Positions 15,201 to 25,622 are shown, counted from the stretch's first letter. The stretch is DNA of 64,000 nucleotides from Hydractinia symbiolongicarpus (GCF_029227915.1 NC_079877.1:2666001-2730000); one strand, 5' to 3'. Program-made: numbers and translations. Notes: a model not told the origin generated them from the sequence alone.

Positions 15201-17028
15201 CATTTCATTGACTTTCTAACGGTGTCAATCCGTTTGAGTTACAACGGTTGCGTCACATATTCGTACCAACATGTATTTAGCAAAAGTATTTGGATATTAC
15301 TAGGTTGCATCGCTTTTAACTGTGAAACGTTTGACTGTGCGACTTAATTGAACTGATTTTGAACTTTGACCTTATAAATGTTATAAGTGAGACAATTGGA
15401 CACCAAGAAATACCATTCTTCTTAATTTGACATGATTGCTGGAACTCAGCGATTACACTGGACCCTGTGGTAGCAATTCATTCAAAAATTTAGATAAATA
15501 AGTCATTTTTACTGTGGGACCAATCCTAGCCGTTAGCGCGCGCTGAAGATATAGAGACAGTTTCAAAAACTCCATTTCATTGACTTTCTAACTGTGTCAA
15601 ACCGTTTGAGTTAGAACGTTTGCGTCACATAATCGTACCAACATGTATTTATTGATTTTCTTCCGATATTGCTAAGTTGTATCGCTTTCAACAGAGAAAC
15701 GATTGACTGTGGGACTTAATTGAACTGATTTTGGACTTTGACCTTATAAATGTAATAAATGAGCCATTTTGACTAGAAGAAATAACATTCTCCTTAATTT
15801 GACATGATTGATGGAACTCACCGATTACACTGGGCGCTGTGGTAACGGTTTATTTAAAAATTAAAATAAATAAGGCATTTTGTACTGTGGGACCAATCCT
15901 AGCCGTTCTCGCGCGCTGAAGATATAGAGACAGTTTCAAAAACTACATTTCATTGACTTTCTAACGGTTTCAATCGGTTTGACACACAACGGTTGCGTCA
16001 CATAATCGTACCAACATGTATTTAGTGATTTTCTTCCGATATTACTTAGTTGTATCGCTTTCAACAGTGAAACGATTGACTGTGGGACTTAATTGAACTG
16101 ATTTTGGACTTTGACCTTATAAATGTAATAAATGAGCCATTTTGACTAGAAGAAATAACATTCTCCTTAATTTGACATGATTGATGAAACTCAGCGATTA
16201 TACTGGGCGCTGTGGTAGCGCTTTGTTTAAGAGTTAAGATAAATAAGTCATTTATTACTGTGGAAACAATCCTAGCCGTTATCGCACGACGAAGAAATAG
16301 AGACAGTTTCAAAAACTACATTTCATTGACTTTCTAACGGTGTCAATCCGTTTGAGTTACAACGGTTGCGTCACATATTCGTACCAACATGTATTTAGTG
16401 ATTTCCTTCCGATATTACTAAGTTGTATCGCTGTTAACAGTGAAACGATTGACCGTGGGAATTAATTCAACTGATTCTGGACTGTGACCTTAGAAATGTA
16501 ATAAATGAGCCATTTTGACTAGAAGAAATAACATTCTCCTTAATTTGACATGATTGATGAAACTCAGCGATTACACTGGGCGCTGTGGTAACGGTTTATA
16601 TAAAAATTAAGATAAATAAGTCATTTTGTAATGTGGGACCAATCCTAGCCGTTATCGCACGCTGAAGAAATAGAGACAGTTTCAAAAACTACATTTCATT
16701 GACTTTCTAACGGTGTCAATCCGTTTGACTTACAACGGTTGCGTCACATAATCGTACCAACATGTATTTAGTGATTTTCTTCCGATATTACTAAGTTGTA
16801 TCGCTTTCAACAGTGAAACGATTGACTGTGGGACTTAATTGAACTGATTTTGGACTTTGACCTTATAAATGTGATAAATGAGTCATTTTGACTACAAGAA
16901 ATGATATTCTTCTTAATTTGACAAGATTGCCGGAACTCAGCGATTACACTGGACCCTGTGGTAGCGATTCATTTGAAAAATTTAGATAAATAAGTCATTT
17001 TTACTGTGGGACCAATCGTAGCCGTTAG
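12291..17028 (+). repeat. Irregular satellite block with a register break at 14641
   Basis: Mixed subtypes without a clean higher-order period. Related stretches recur near 12780-14540 and 15450-16800. At 14585 and 14641 the phrase AATGAGCCATTTTGACTA appears twice only 56 bp apart instead of about 372 bp, so the array jumps register once here, most simply a short-homology recombination junction. The array then runs in normal phase to the island boundary. Confidence 0.75.
17027..17028. other. Left target-site duplication (AG)
   Basis: The last two satellite bases before the island, AG, are repeated at 27490-27491 directly after it. In uninterrupted monomers AG occurs once at this point. Confidence 0.7.
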
Positions 17029-17045
17029 CTCGTCGATATTAAGGC
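17029..17045 (+). repeat. Left terminal inverted repeat of the large element
   Basis: CTCGTCGATATTAAGGC pairs with 27473-27489 on the other strand at 15 of 17 positions, mismatching only at the two bases before TTAAGGC. Confidence 0.8.
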
Positions 17046-17639
17046 CGGGTCTGGAAATTACACGTTTTTCAGCTTATGAAAAATTGGGAACTTTATGTTT
17101 AATTAACTGGACCATTTTACGACGAAAAAATATAACTCGTTCATATTTTGGTCAGCAAAGCCTCCTCTTTTCAAAAATGATAACCTCGGTTTCAGATTCC
17201 TTCTCGTATGACCACAGGGAGCTCCAGAAGTAGGGGTACCAAAAATAGCATGTTTTCGAAAACCGCTGAAGTTTTGTCGAGTCACTGGGGAAAAAAACAC
17301 ATAAATTAGTAAGTTAACATGACAATCTTACAAAATCGTACGTGACATAAATCCCAACTTCAATATAAAGCAGTAAAAATTGCCAATCTTTCCCATATTT
17401 TGTGCCAATTTTGGCAACTTGTCATTCATTTTGTACAATTTATTGCTATTCGTTAATTTTTGCACTTATGCCTTGAACAAAACCCATTCTGCATTATCTA
17501 AGCTACACTTTCTACTACATTTTTACAACTGGTGTGCAATATTCAGCCAGCGGCAGAAGCATTTCAATGCACTACCTTTAAAAATCCCTGAACTTCGCCG
17601 CCATTGTTTGGTCCGTCATTTTTAAGACCTAGCTAATGA
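17046..17639. other. Subterminal region, no gene recognised
   Basis: Short open stretches exist on both strands but none has a recognisable product, a convincing start or splice context. Composition is moderately AT-rich. Transposase-binding subterminal sites would be expected here if the island is a DNA transposon, but I could not identify a repeated motif shared with the right end. Confidence 0.5.
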
Positions 17640-17705
17640 CAATCTCGTCCCCGGGGCCGGTTTACTTTTCTGACAATCTTGGAAGGAGCCCTGGGGAAGA
17701 GGTTG
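17640..17705. repeat. Small fold-back sequence
   Basis: CAATCTCGTCCCCGGGGCC (17640-17658) is an imperfect inverted copy of GGAGCCCTGGGGAAGAGGTTG (17685-17705), separated by about 26 bp. Ends of the type GCCCTGGGGACGAGGTTG are familiar from short non-autonomous repeats in invertebrate genomes. I infer a MITE remnant or the two ends of a collapsed element. Confidence 0.55.
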
Positions 17706-18261
17706 ATCACGTAAACAAGCAAACTGCAACTTTGCAGAAGCCATCATAAAATGAAGTCTTTTGCCTCCTCCTCCTCTCTTCTCATAGCTAGCTTTCTCTT
17801 TTCTCTTTCAATATGGTTAGCAATAAAATTATAAGTTTTAATTTCTAATGCTTAGCTAGCCAGATATGTTTTGCAATTTGTATGCTTCCTTTTGTGTTTG
17901 TTTTCTTCCTAATGTGTTTTGGTAGCTATAGCTAGCTACACATAAAAAATGTTTGTGTCCTGTGTGTGATATATATTGTACAAATTTATAGAACTTTTTG
18001 AATGTTTACATTTTCCACGATAGGCCCTGCGTGGCTGGCTGAAAGATGTGGGAGCTTGCTAGCTGAGCGGAAAGGTCTTTTTCAGTCCATTTCTTTCTAC
18101 TACAGAAACATTGTGTTGAGGCTTTAAGCCAGTGTAGATGGATACCTTCTGATTGACATATATTCATATAAAGTCGTACCGATACCTTCATGCGAAGAAA
18201 TAGACTACCTTATGTGTGTAGATAGATAGAAAGATGTGCATATTTTACATGGCTAGCCTCA
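17706..18261. other. Non-coding, pyrimidine-rich and AGCTAGCT-rich stretch
   Basis: Contains a pyrimidine tract (about 17757-17810), several AGCTAGC or GCTAGCTA clusters (about 17786-17936) and a short GATAGATAGA run near 18222. A 61-codon minus-strand frame at 18006-18191 has no recognisable product. No gene is called. Confidence 0.5.
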
Positions 18262-18569
18262 CAAATATCAAGGGATATACCCTGTCTATTATTTCCAGCA
18301 GGGGCCATGGCTTAGATGGAGAGTCCTAGAGTATTTAATGCTCATTTTGAGCTACGCAGACCCACTTAGGGCCCGCGCTCTACTAGACAACTCCTGGCAA
18401 CATCCAACGGCCCACACAGTGTGCCATCTTCCCAATTTCCCTCACATGGCTTGGGTTAACCTGGGGCTATGGTAACATTACTCACCCATGTTGAATCGCC
18501 GTCAAGAGGAATCGAACCCCGGTCTCCCCCACAGAGTACGAGAGCTATAACCACTCATCTACGGCGCCA
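18262..18569 (-). mobile_element. tRNA-derived SINE
   Basis: Read on the minus strand, the head from 18569 begins GGCGCCGTAGATGAGTGG, containing an A-box-like TAGATGAGTGG (18551-18561). It is followed 31 bp later by a perfect B box GGTTCGATTCC (18509-18519). This is the split RNA polymerase III promoter of a tRNA-related sequence. Some 240 bp of unrelated body follows and ends near an imperfect palindrome GGGTATATCCC (about 18272-18282). There is no cloverleaf of tRNA length, so it is a SINE rather than a tRNA gene. The tail boundary is approximate and I do not know the family name. Confidence 0.75.
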
Positions 18570-18580
18570 TAATTAATGTT

Positions 18581-19334
<754 letters not shown>

Positions 19335-19770
19335 TATAATTTATACGCTTTAAGGTAAAAAGGACCTCGCCTACCTAGTGCCTGGATCTTTTTGCCTCCC
19401 ACGCAAAAGGGCGGCATCGATATTTTCGAAAATCGAGCAATGTGATTGGTTAGAACTTACGTCATAATATTCCACGGTATTGCCCGCTACCATAGCAACA
19501 GTGTTTATAGTTTAAATACGGTAGCATTAAATGTAAATAAACACGGGAAAAAGTAAACAAAACGTGAAACAGAAGTGAAACTTACTTTTAACTTTTAGTT
19601 TGTAGCTACGATTAAATCCTGTAATGTTTACACGATATTCGATTTAAAAAAATATATTTTTAGTTCGAATGTACGTTCCATGGGAATAGTGTCTATAAAG
19701 ACATGGTTTCTACATCCTGCTTATAATGTTATATTTTTTGTTGTAAAATGCAGTAGCCGGATAATAATCC
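19335..19770. other. Non-coding, possible remnant of a small repeat
   Basis: No gene is recognised. The phrase CGGTATTGCCC at about 19478-19488 resembles GGTATTGCCCTC in the fold-back immediately to the right, which suggests that 19350-19900 could be one older non-autonomous element. This is inference. Confidence 0.4.
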
Positions 19771-19900
19771 ATATAATAACTGTTTATTTCGGGCAATACG
19801 TTAGAATATTGACCCCTGTCACGTATTGCCCTCGCAAGCTCTGGCAATACTTTGACGTTGGTCAATATTCTCCGGTATTGCCCTCATAAACAGTTATTAT
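19771..19900. repeat. Fold-back repeat with about 41-bp arms
   Basis: The left arm at 19773-19813 (beginning ATAATAACTGTTTAT, then GGGCAATACG and GAATATTGACC) matches the reverse complement of 19860-19900 (ATAATAACTGTTTATGAGGG, then CAATACCGGAGAATATTGACC) with a few mismatches. The loop is about 46 bp. A hairpin-forming MITE or its two ends is the simplest reading. Confidence 0.7.
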
Positions 19901-20670
19901 AGGGTTAATATTTCCAATACATTAAACAGCCCCATTTTAATTTTTAAGTGGATAGAAATATAACCTAATATATATATATACTTAACCGTTTACTTTTCAT
20001 CTTCTTAAATTTTAAATATTTTTTGCAATTTAAGTTATTTTTGCGATTGACCAACTTTTGTGGATTTTTTTTGCAGTTTGCTCTAAAATGTGTAGTTTAA
20101 GGAAAGGCATTTTTTAAAAAAGGACAAACTTTCGCAATCTTTTATTTTGCATTTTACGTTAATTCCAGCTCTTTTTTAATTTTCCCTGTAAATTAATACA
20201 AATTCATTTTAGACAAAGGATATAAGCAAAAATAGGTTATATACTATAATTCCTGCACAATATCTAAACTGAACTAATTCACAAAAGGAAATTTGTGCAA
20301 GTTTTGTAAAGTTTCACAATTGGGTGAAAATTTGTTACGTAAACAGGCCATTTATATATATACATGTTTCACTTTGATCGAGTTGTTGATTCTATTTTGT
20401 ATTTGAACAAATTATTTGTGGAGGAAATTTTTGTGGAACTTATTTTTGCATATAAGTGGTCTCAAAATTCTTTATTTTAGCGGATGACTACATTTTCCCA
20501 TGAAATTTGCAGAATTAATTTTGCCTAAGCTTTCAGAAATAGGTATTTTCAAATAAGCAACAAATAACTCAATGGGAAGTTTTAATTTCTATTCTCATAT
20601 CCACTTCTTTTCTACACCTAGCCCTCCTTACCCATCATTAAACAAATATAACTATCATTATCATGTTAGG
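19901..20670. other. AT-rich non-coding stretch
   Basis: No open frame of interest. It contains scattered TTTTTGCGATT and TTTGCAGAATTAATTTTGC phrases that echo the arms of the fold-back at 18581-19334, so part may be an older, decayed relative. Confidence 0.4.
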
Positions 20671-20731
20671 TTTTATTGTTTATTTACTAAACAAAGTGTG
20701 ATTTTATTGTTCATTTACTGAAAGAAGTGTG
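20671..20731. repeat. Two-copy 31-bp tandem repeat
   Basis: TTTTATTGTTTATTTACTAA followed by ACAAAGTGTGA (20671-20701) is repeated with three substitutions at 20702-20731. It overlaps the 3' end of the LINE reading frame, read on the minus strand, and may be the short repetitive tail many LINEs carry. Confidence 0.6.
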
Positions 20732-20945
20732 TTTTGACAGCTGCTGATTTATCATGCAGAACAGGTGCAAGCCCTGTCACTTCTGTGGGCAATAAATTCC
20801 ATACATTTACTATTTTTCTTACAGTTATAATCTCATCTATTTTTTCAAACCGTTTAGATATTAATCTCCGAAGGTGAGAGTAAAATCTTAAAATATGGGT
20901 CCTATTATCCCGTGGACTATATCTAAGTACATATATACTTGTTGG
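20715..20945 (-). pseudogene. LINE reverse-transcriptase ORF, C-terminal fragment
   Basis: The minus strand reads an open frame of about 75 codons ending in TAA (complement at 20715-20717). It carries the signature of the extreme C terminus of non-LTR retrotransposon ORF2 proteins: an arginine-rich stretch with RYSPRDNRTH, then FYSHLRRLISKRFEKID, then the core VRKIVNVWNLLPTEV, then a short tail ending VKTHFFQ. The family motif is of the form R-x-V-N-x-W-N-x-L-P. Upstream the same frame hits a stop at about 20953, so only the last part is present (5' truncated, typical of LINEs). Clade assignment (CR1, L2 or Jockey-like) is not possible from this piece. Confidence 0.7.
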
Positions 20946-21195
20946 AAGCCCTTAACCTGATCTTGGCTATTTGCTTAAAATAAAAAAAACACAAATGTTA
21001 TTGTGTTGCTATGGTTCCGGCGTCAATAATGAAAAAAAGGACGATACAAAGTAGCATCCAACCAATTAGGTTTGGAAAAGACAATTGCGCAGTCCCCTAA
21101 TTTTCTTACGGGCCAATTGCGCCCATTCTCCAATTTTGCCGCCAAAATCGAATCGAAAGCGCGCGACAAAATTTTTGAAGAGAAATTGGTACAAT
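20946..21195 (+). promoter_or_regulatory. Likely 5' flank and promoter region of the island gene
   Basis: Several CCAAT-type sequences lie in the 140 bp before the inferred start: CCAACCAATTAGG (about 21058-21070), GGGCCAATTGCGCCC (21110-21124) and TCTCCAATTTTGCCGCC (about 21127-21143). The region is less AT-rich than its surroundings. The chosen ATG at 21196 has A at -3 and G at +4, a good initiation context. No TATA box at a convincing distance was identified, and the transcription start is unknown. Confidence 0.4.
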
Positions 21196-21398
21196 ATGGC
21201 ATCATCTATTCTCGATCCATTAACTTGTGGTTTTATAAAAATTGGAGTATATCAAATTTTGACGGAGAGGCATGGTCTCAAGAAGTGCGATGGTGAAACA
21301 AAAAAGGTTTTTACGGGACGGGTGTTGAAAGATCAATTTAACAAGTTACTTGAAGTTCATTCTGATTTAAGAAGTATAAATTATGATACATTTAGAAG
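21196..21398 (+). CDS. Exon 1 (N terminus)
   Basis: Starts at ATG in a strong context and reads MASSILDPLTCGFIKIGVYQ onward for 67 codons plus two bases. It ends at an AGAAG/GTAAAA donor (GT at 21399). The frame itself stops at 21400-21402 if unspliced. An alternative donor GTATAA at 21374 would end the exon in another phase. Confidence 0.6.
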
Positions 21399-21513
21399 GT
21401 AAAAATCATATATTTAAAAAAAATTTATATCCATCTTTTCATAAATCAAAAGTGGGGATGACTATTTTCCCAGGCTGCTGAATATCGTTTTTTTTCTTTG
21501 TGTGCTTCCCTAA

Positions 21514-21763
21514 AATTATTGACAACATCCGTGCATTAGCAAAGACAGACCACCAATCAAAAAATAAACTCGTTGAATGTTTCGGGAATGAAAAATGGAA
21601 GAAATTGTCGACAGACAAGAAGATAATACACCAGTTTGGAAATTGTCCTGGATGTCAAAACAATGCGATATGGAAAGAGAACTTGGGTTTGTTTCCCGTA
21701 CGCAAACTTAGCTTGAAAAAAAAAGCTGACATAGCAGGATTGTACAAAGAAAGAAATTTGAAG
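21514..21763 (+). CDS. Exon 2 (CPGC motif), 5' boundary uncertain
   Basis: Open coding frame with IIDNIRALAKTDHQSKNK and GNCPGCQNN, ending exactly at a strong AAG/GTACGT donor (GT at 21764) in phase 0, which fits exon 3. The left edge is a problem: exon 1 ends with two bases of a codon, and no AG lies at the position needed to continue this frame. CTAAA at 21510-21514 sits where a CTAG acceptor would fit. The canonical AGs at 21472-21473 and 21538-21539 are out of phase with the 21399 donor. The acceptor at 21540 is in phase only with the weaker donor at 21374. Confidence 0.5.
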
Positions 21764-22070
21764 GTACGTTAATTAAAAATACCAGATGACCTCCTGTATT
21801 CCATTGATCTTTAATAACAAACTCGTTCCCAGCTTTATGTCTATTTTCATTCGGCATAATCAAAATGAGAAAAAGAGAAGTTGCGTTCATAATAATCAAT
21901 AAAGCCGGAAATCAGAGTTACAAGTTACGACCAGAAGTCCGAAAGTAAAAATATACGTTTGGTGTTCATTTTGGATACGCATGTAAAAAATCACGGGACA
22001 TCTTTCATTCTTATAAAATTGTTCTATGAAATGGCTAAGTTGTATCAATTAATCTTAAAAATATTTTTAG

Positions 22071-22249
22071 GCGCAGACCAAGGCAACTCTTCAAAAATTA
22101 GACGATGAATTCAAAGCAAATCATAATCTTTCCTTTACGTCACACTTTAAGACAATGGTGATAAAAAATGAGAAGAAAGAGAAGAACGAGCTGGTCAATG
22201 CTGTAAAACTTGACATTGAAAATCAGTGGAGCGAAACAGTAGTAGAAAG
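22071..22249 (+). CDS. Exon 3
   Basis: Acceptor TATTTTTAG/GCG (AG at 22069-22070) and donor AAAG/GTATGT (GT at 22250). The frame begins in phase 0 with AQTKATLQKLDDEF and ends SETVVE plus two bases, which complete an Arg codon with the first base of exon 4. Lysine/glutamate-rich. Confidence 0.7.
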
Positions 22250-22451
22250 GTATGTATGGAGGCAGAGGTACTAAAATGAACAAACAAAATTTTCATATAC
22301 AAAAATTGTCACTATCTTTGTCACCACGGTTCCAAGATTATTTATTATTTTACATTCGCGATGATTATTCGAGATTAAGCGTGTTTTCGTCTTGTAATCT
22401 CTCCTAAAAAAGATAGAATCATATTAAATCATCATATTATTCATTTTTTAG

Positions 22452-22629
22452 AACATTTGGTGTACCCGTTTCTTTGCGTAACCGAAACAAATTGCGACTG
22501 CGAGCTGGTTTTGAGAGTAAGCAGAATGCAATACGAAGAACTTCAGACGAGTTAGAAAAAATAAGAGCTGAAGTGCAACAGCTGCAATTCAATCACCAAA
22601 TGATAACTTACACTTATACTAAAATCCAT
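22452..22629 (+). CDS. Exon 4 (basic segment), 3' boundary uncertain
   Basis: Acceptor TTTTTTAG/AAC (AG at 22450-22451) is in phase with exon 3. It encodes TFGVPVSLRNRNKLRLRAG followed by a Glu/Gln-rich helix. No strong donor is visible: CAT/GTTATT (GT at 22630) and GAA/GTGCAA (GT at 22573) are both phase-compatible with exon 5. The frame stops at 22636 if unspliced. Confidence 0.6.
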
Positions 22630-22676
22630 GTTATTTAATGATCACAGCTTGTCATCTGTTTTGAACATATTTCTAG

Positions 22677-22827
22677 GGTATGAAAAGACCACATTCACAT
22701 ACTGGTGATCTCCAGCAGTACACATGGGAGCAACAAGATTGTATAACTGAAATTAACAAATATCCAGATAAATTTAAAATAAATTTCACTGATTTGGCAA
22801 GACGGTACAATTTGAAAAGCAAAAATG
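22677..22827 (+). CDS. Exon 5
   Basis: Acceptor ATTTCTAG/GGT (AG at 22675-22676), donor AATG/GTATGT (GT at 22828). The frame reads GMKRPHSHTGDLQQYTWEQQ onward and ends in phase 1, matching exon 6 to form a Gly codon at the junction. Confidence 0.7.
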
Positions 22828-22899
22828 GTATGTTAAGAACATTTTAAGGTTCTTTTAAAAAAACGTGTACTTAGGCTTAAATGATTATATATTTTTCAG

Positions 22900-23038
22900 G
22901 TATTACACCTGCCAATGCTGGGCAGATAATGAAAGAACTGCTGACGTTATGTGGTTGCAACATTAACAGATTCCGCTGCTGTGTTACTGCTAATGATATT
23001 AATGATAGTTTCACAAGAATTAGAAGGAAAAAACGAAG
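22900..23038 (+). CDS. Exon 6 (Cys-containing segment)
   Basis: Acceptor TATTTTTCAG/GTA (AG at 22898-22899), donor CGAAG/GTATAT (GT at 23039). It encodes ITPANAGQIMKELLTLCGCN followed by RFRCC and a basic RIRRKKRR end. The phase-2 end joins exon 7 to complete an Arg codon. Confidence 0.75.
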
Positions 23039-23120
23039 GTATATCTACTTACTAATTGTTTTCTTTTTAACCAAACCTCGTCCCAACTTTGCTAATATTT
23101 ATGTACAACATTCTCTTCAG

Positions 23121-24816
23121 GTTGAACGTTCCAAACTTCAAAGATCTGTCGATACCCGTAGAAGTTACGAATCAACAAGTAACTGAAAAATTAAAAGAAA
23201 AAATTGCCAGTGGAGATTACAACTTAGGTCACCTCATTGTGCCTCACAAGTTTGAAAAAGTTGTACTTCGAAACAATAAAGTTGTTGAAGAAACTGTAGA
23301 AATCTTGGGTAGAAAAATGGAACTGTCAGATATCAGACGTGACATGCTAAGAAAGCATAGGCAATATATGAAGCTTCACACTGATGAACAATTGTACGGA
23401 ATGGAAATAGAAGAACTAATTAATTTTCTAAAAAGTGTAAATGAGTTTGACAAGCTGGTCAGTCATGAAGACATTATTAAAAAGGTTCAGGAGATAGAAA
23501 GAACAAGGCACTTGATGTGTTGGCATGATGGTTCATCTCTTGCCAGTCATAGTCACCTTCTAATGTTAGTTTCATGCATGTATGACCCAGCAGTGTTTTA
23601 TACAGATGAGGAATACATCAAAAAGACTAACAAAAAGGTCAACATTCAAGCTACAGTAGAGAAGCCAGAGTTTTACCTGTTAGCTAGATGTCCTTCTAAT
23701 GACCAGCAGCTGCTATACAGTAGTGATCGACTGGAAGATATTTTGAAGATAACATCACCAGTTGAAAAAGAATTCAACATCACTGATGTTATGAGAATTT
23801 TCAAGGGTGATAGTCCAGCTGCAGCTTTTGAAGCAGGGCAACAAAAGGGCGGAAATTTTTACTGTCACTCTTGTGGAATTCATGCTGATTGTGCAAGCAG
23901 TATGGTCCATTCATACAACTTGGATCATTTATCACTGCATGATAGAATGGCTCAGGTGAAGATGACAATACGTGCCACCGATGCACTCCATGATGGCAAG
24001 GTGAAAGTTTTCCAGAACTTAAAAAAAGATCAACTAATTCATGAGCTTCACCAAAGAAAAATACAATTCTCGTGCTCCACAACACTTAAAGAGCTACAAT
24101 CCCTTTTACTTGAAAGTGTCCATGGTATACAACGATTACCAGCATTAATGTTTGAGAACATTAACAATACACTGGAGGAAGTGAACCTTGGAAAATACGA
24201 AGTATTAAACAATGAACCATTACACGACATATCCAATTACATAAAAAACATATACAATGAACTTCCACACCACATTGACAAAAGCAAGAGCTAATTAAAA
24301 TTATTGATAGTTCATTCAACAACAAAGAGGCTAAAAATTCTAGTGACTATAGAAGAAGCTTATTGATAGCCACAAATTGGGCTATAAAAAATTTGGAAGA
24401 TACTTTTGCTGTGAAAATGTTGACAACTCTATGTGAAATACAGGAAATTTTATACCTTCCTGATAAAGAACGAAGCACTCCAGTCATATTGAGATTGATT
24501 AATGCAACACATATTCACTCAATGCTGACTAAAATCTATATAAAGGGTAGCTTGAAGTCATTGACATCACGGAAATTCTTCGGTGTTTACTACCACTCCT
24601 TAATGCGTCATTCCTGTACTCAATTACGATTGATCTCTGGGCGTACAGCTAATACTGAGAAGGAGGAAGCCATGTTCAATCCATTGAAAACCTTCACTAA
24701 GTTAACATCTAACAATCAACAAGCAGCAGAAAAGTTAAATGAGGGTATTGAGCTGGAAGAAAGAGAAGAAAAAGAATTCAAGGAATTGTACAAACCAATT
24801 AGTAATGCAATGACAG
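23121..24816 (+). CDS. Exon 7, the long core exon (WHDGS, Cys/His cluster, SAP-like motif); contains a frameshift
   Basis: Acceptor CTCTTCAG/GTT (AG at 23119-23120), donor GACAG/GTATTA (GT at 24817). The first frame runs to TAA at 24292 and carries WHDGS, CHSCGIHADC, the SAP-like helix pair and EPLHDIS. The conserved sequence then continues one frame over (ELIKIIDSSF onward, then TNWAIKNLEDTFAVKM, HSMLTKIYIKG, RKFFGVYYHSLMRHS, RTANTEKEEAMFN, TKLTSNN). Both frames are clearly coding with no gap, so a single base is missing around the A run at 24280-24283. The donor at 24817 gives phase 1, fitting exon 8 only through the second frame. Confidence 0.8.
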
Positions 24817-24884
24817 GTATTAATTTTCATTCAGTGCCTTGGAAAACATTTTGCAAAAATGTAACCTATATAATTCATATCTTA

Positions 24885-25095
24885 TAATAATACGGAGCTT
24901 CTGTCTGTCTGTCCGTGACTTTTACAAAGACGATTATATTCCTTACAATTTTCTTTAACAAATTCTATAAAACATCGCTTATAATTTTGTTCTGTAATTT
25001 ACCAAACTTTGATGTTAAAACAATTTTAACGCTTCTTTTTCATTTTTATCCTGCCTCCTCAGTGGATTTTTCCACGGGCCTTATCGACTAGTATC
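24885..25095. repeat. Possible small repeat inside intron 7
   Basis: The 411-bp intron contains a segment starting at AATACGGAGCTTC, with CTGTCTGTCTGTCCGTGAC, and ending near GTGGATTTTTCCACGGGCC, then TATCGACTAGTA. Sequences with a TCTGTCTGTCTGTCCG start and a TCCACGGGCC end occur as dispersed short repeats in invertebrate genomes. I infer a nested non-autonomous insertion. The borders are approximate. Confidence 0.4.
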
Positions 25096-25227
25096 TATAA
25101 TCTATAATTAAACAAATATTGGACAAATTTGATGTAAAAATTAGGAAATTTAGTTATTCTTAAGAACAAATTAAGATTTTCTTGCTAATATTGAATTAAA
25201 ATTTATGTACCTATTGTCATTTTTTAG

Positions 25228-25447
25228 GCACACTGATCCCATTTGACTGGATAAAAGAATACCCAAGAAATCACGAAACATATCTTAAACGTATCGCTGA
25301 CTTCATTTTGGACAGTCACAAGTTGTGGGAAGAAACACCAACAGGTATTTTCATAAAAAATGAAGAAAAATTACCATTAGACAGCACATTGAAGTTGCAT
25401 CATTTCCGATCGTGGACATTGAATCAGGAAGAGGATTACCTGAAAAA
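25228..25447 (+). CDS. Exon 8
   Basis: Acceptor ATTTTTTAG/GCA (AG at 25226-25227) and donor AAAAA/GTAATG (GT at 25448). Joined in phase 1 to exon 7 it reads TLIPFDWIKEYPRNHETYLK onward, with SHKLWEETPTG and LHHFRSWTLN. The phase-2 end fits exon 9. Confidence 0.75.
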
Positions 25448-25622
25448 GTAATGTATATATCTTAAAATACACCTTAATTACCACATATATCTAGGGGTAA
25501 ATTATATCTTTGTCTACCTAGTTACAAAAAGTTTTACAGTTCACAAATTTGAATTTAAAAATACACCTTTAATACTTAAATTTTCAAATTTACAATATTT
25601 TGTAATTTTAATTTTTGTCCAG

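Larger units (their letters stand above)
1..17028 (+). repeat. Left satellite array, about 372-bp monomer
   Basis: Continuous head-to-tail tandem array with a monomer of 372-373 bp, about 46 copies. Landmarks recur once per monomer in the same order: a box reading ACGGTTGCGTCAC, then CGTACCAACATGTATTTA, then GAAACGATTGACTGTGGGA, GACCTTATAAATG, a TTTGACATGATTG box and GGGACCAATCCTAGCCGTTA. Several subtypes are recognisable, for example one with TTAGGCTCTG and TGGCCGTTACCATG (at 1, 1863, 2981, 7081, 12300), one with GGACCCTGTGGTAGCGATTCA, and one with GGGCGCTGTGGTAGCGCTTTG. Orientation never switches. No coding gene is supported. Pericentromeric or centromeric location is plausible for such an array, but nothing in the sequence proves it. 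Confidence 0.97.

Noticed and set aside
2204-16312. Repeated 83-codon minus-strand frames as real genes in the left array
   Set aside because: They coincide with one satellite subtype, have no recognisable domain, and most monomers do not keep the frame open.
1-17028. CRISPR-like repeat-spacer structure
   Set aside because: The repeats are contiguous monomers of about 372 bp with no unique spacers, in a eukaryotic sequence.
17029-17042. TTAA target-site duplication (piggyBac or Kolobok type) at the island ends
   Set aside because: TTAA occurs inside both terminal repeats, ten bases in. The bases outside it still match as inverted repeat and are not satellite, so the true edge is further out with AG flanks.
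17380-17625. 81-codon plus-strand frame near the left end of the island
   Set aside because: No ATG at its start, no recognisable motif, and it overlaps AT-rich non-coding DNA.
18505-18570. A functional tRNA gene on the minus strand
   Set aside because: A and B boxes are present, but there is no complete cloverleaf of tRNA length and an unrelated body follows the B box, so it is a SINE head.
23801-24236. Minus-strand frames of 94 and 62 codons inside exon 7
   Set aside because: They are antisense shadows of the strongly supported plus-strand coding frame.
24292-24365. A separate downstream gene starting after TAA 24292
   Set aside because: The sequence after the stop continues the same conserved protein without interruption, and the downstream splice phases fit only a continuous exon with a one-base shift.
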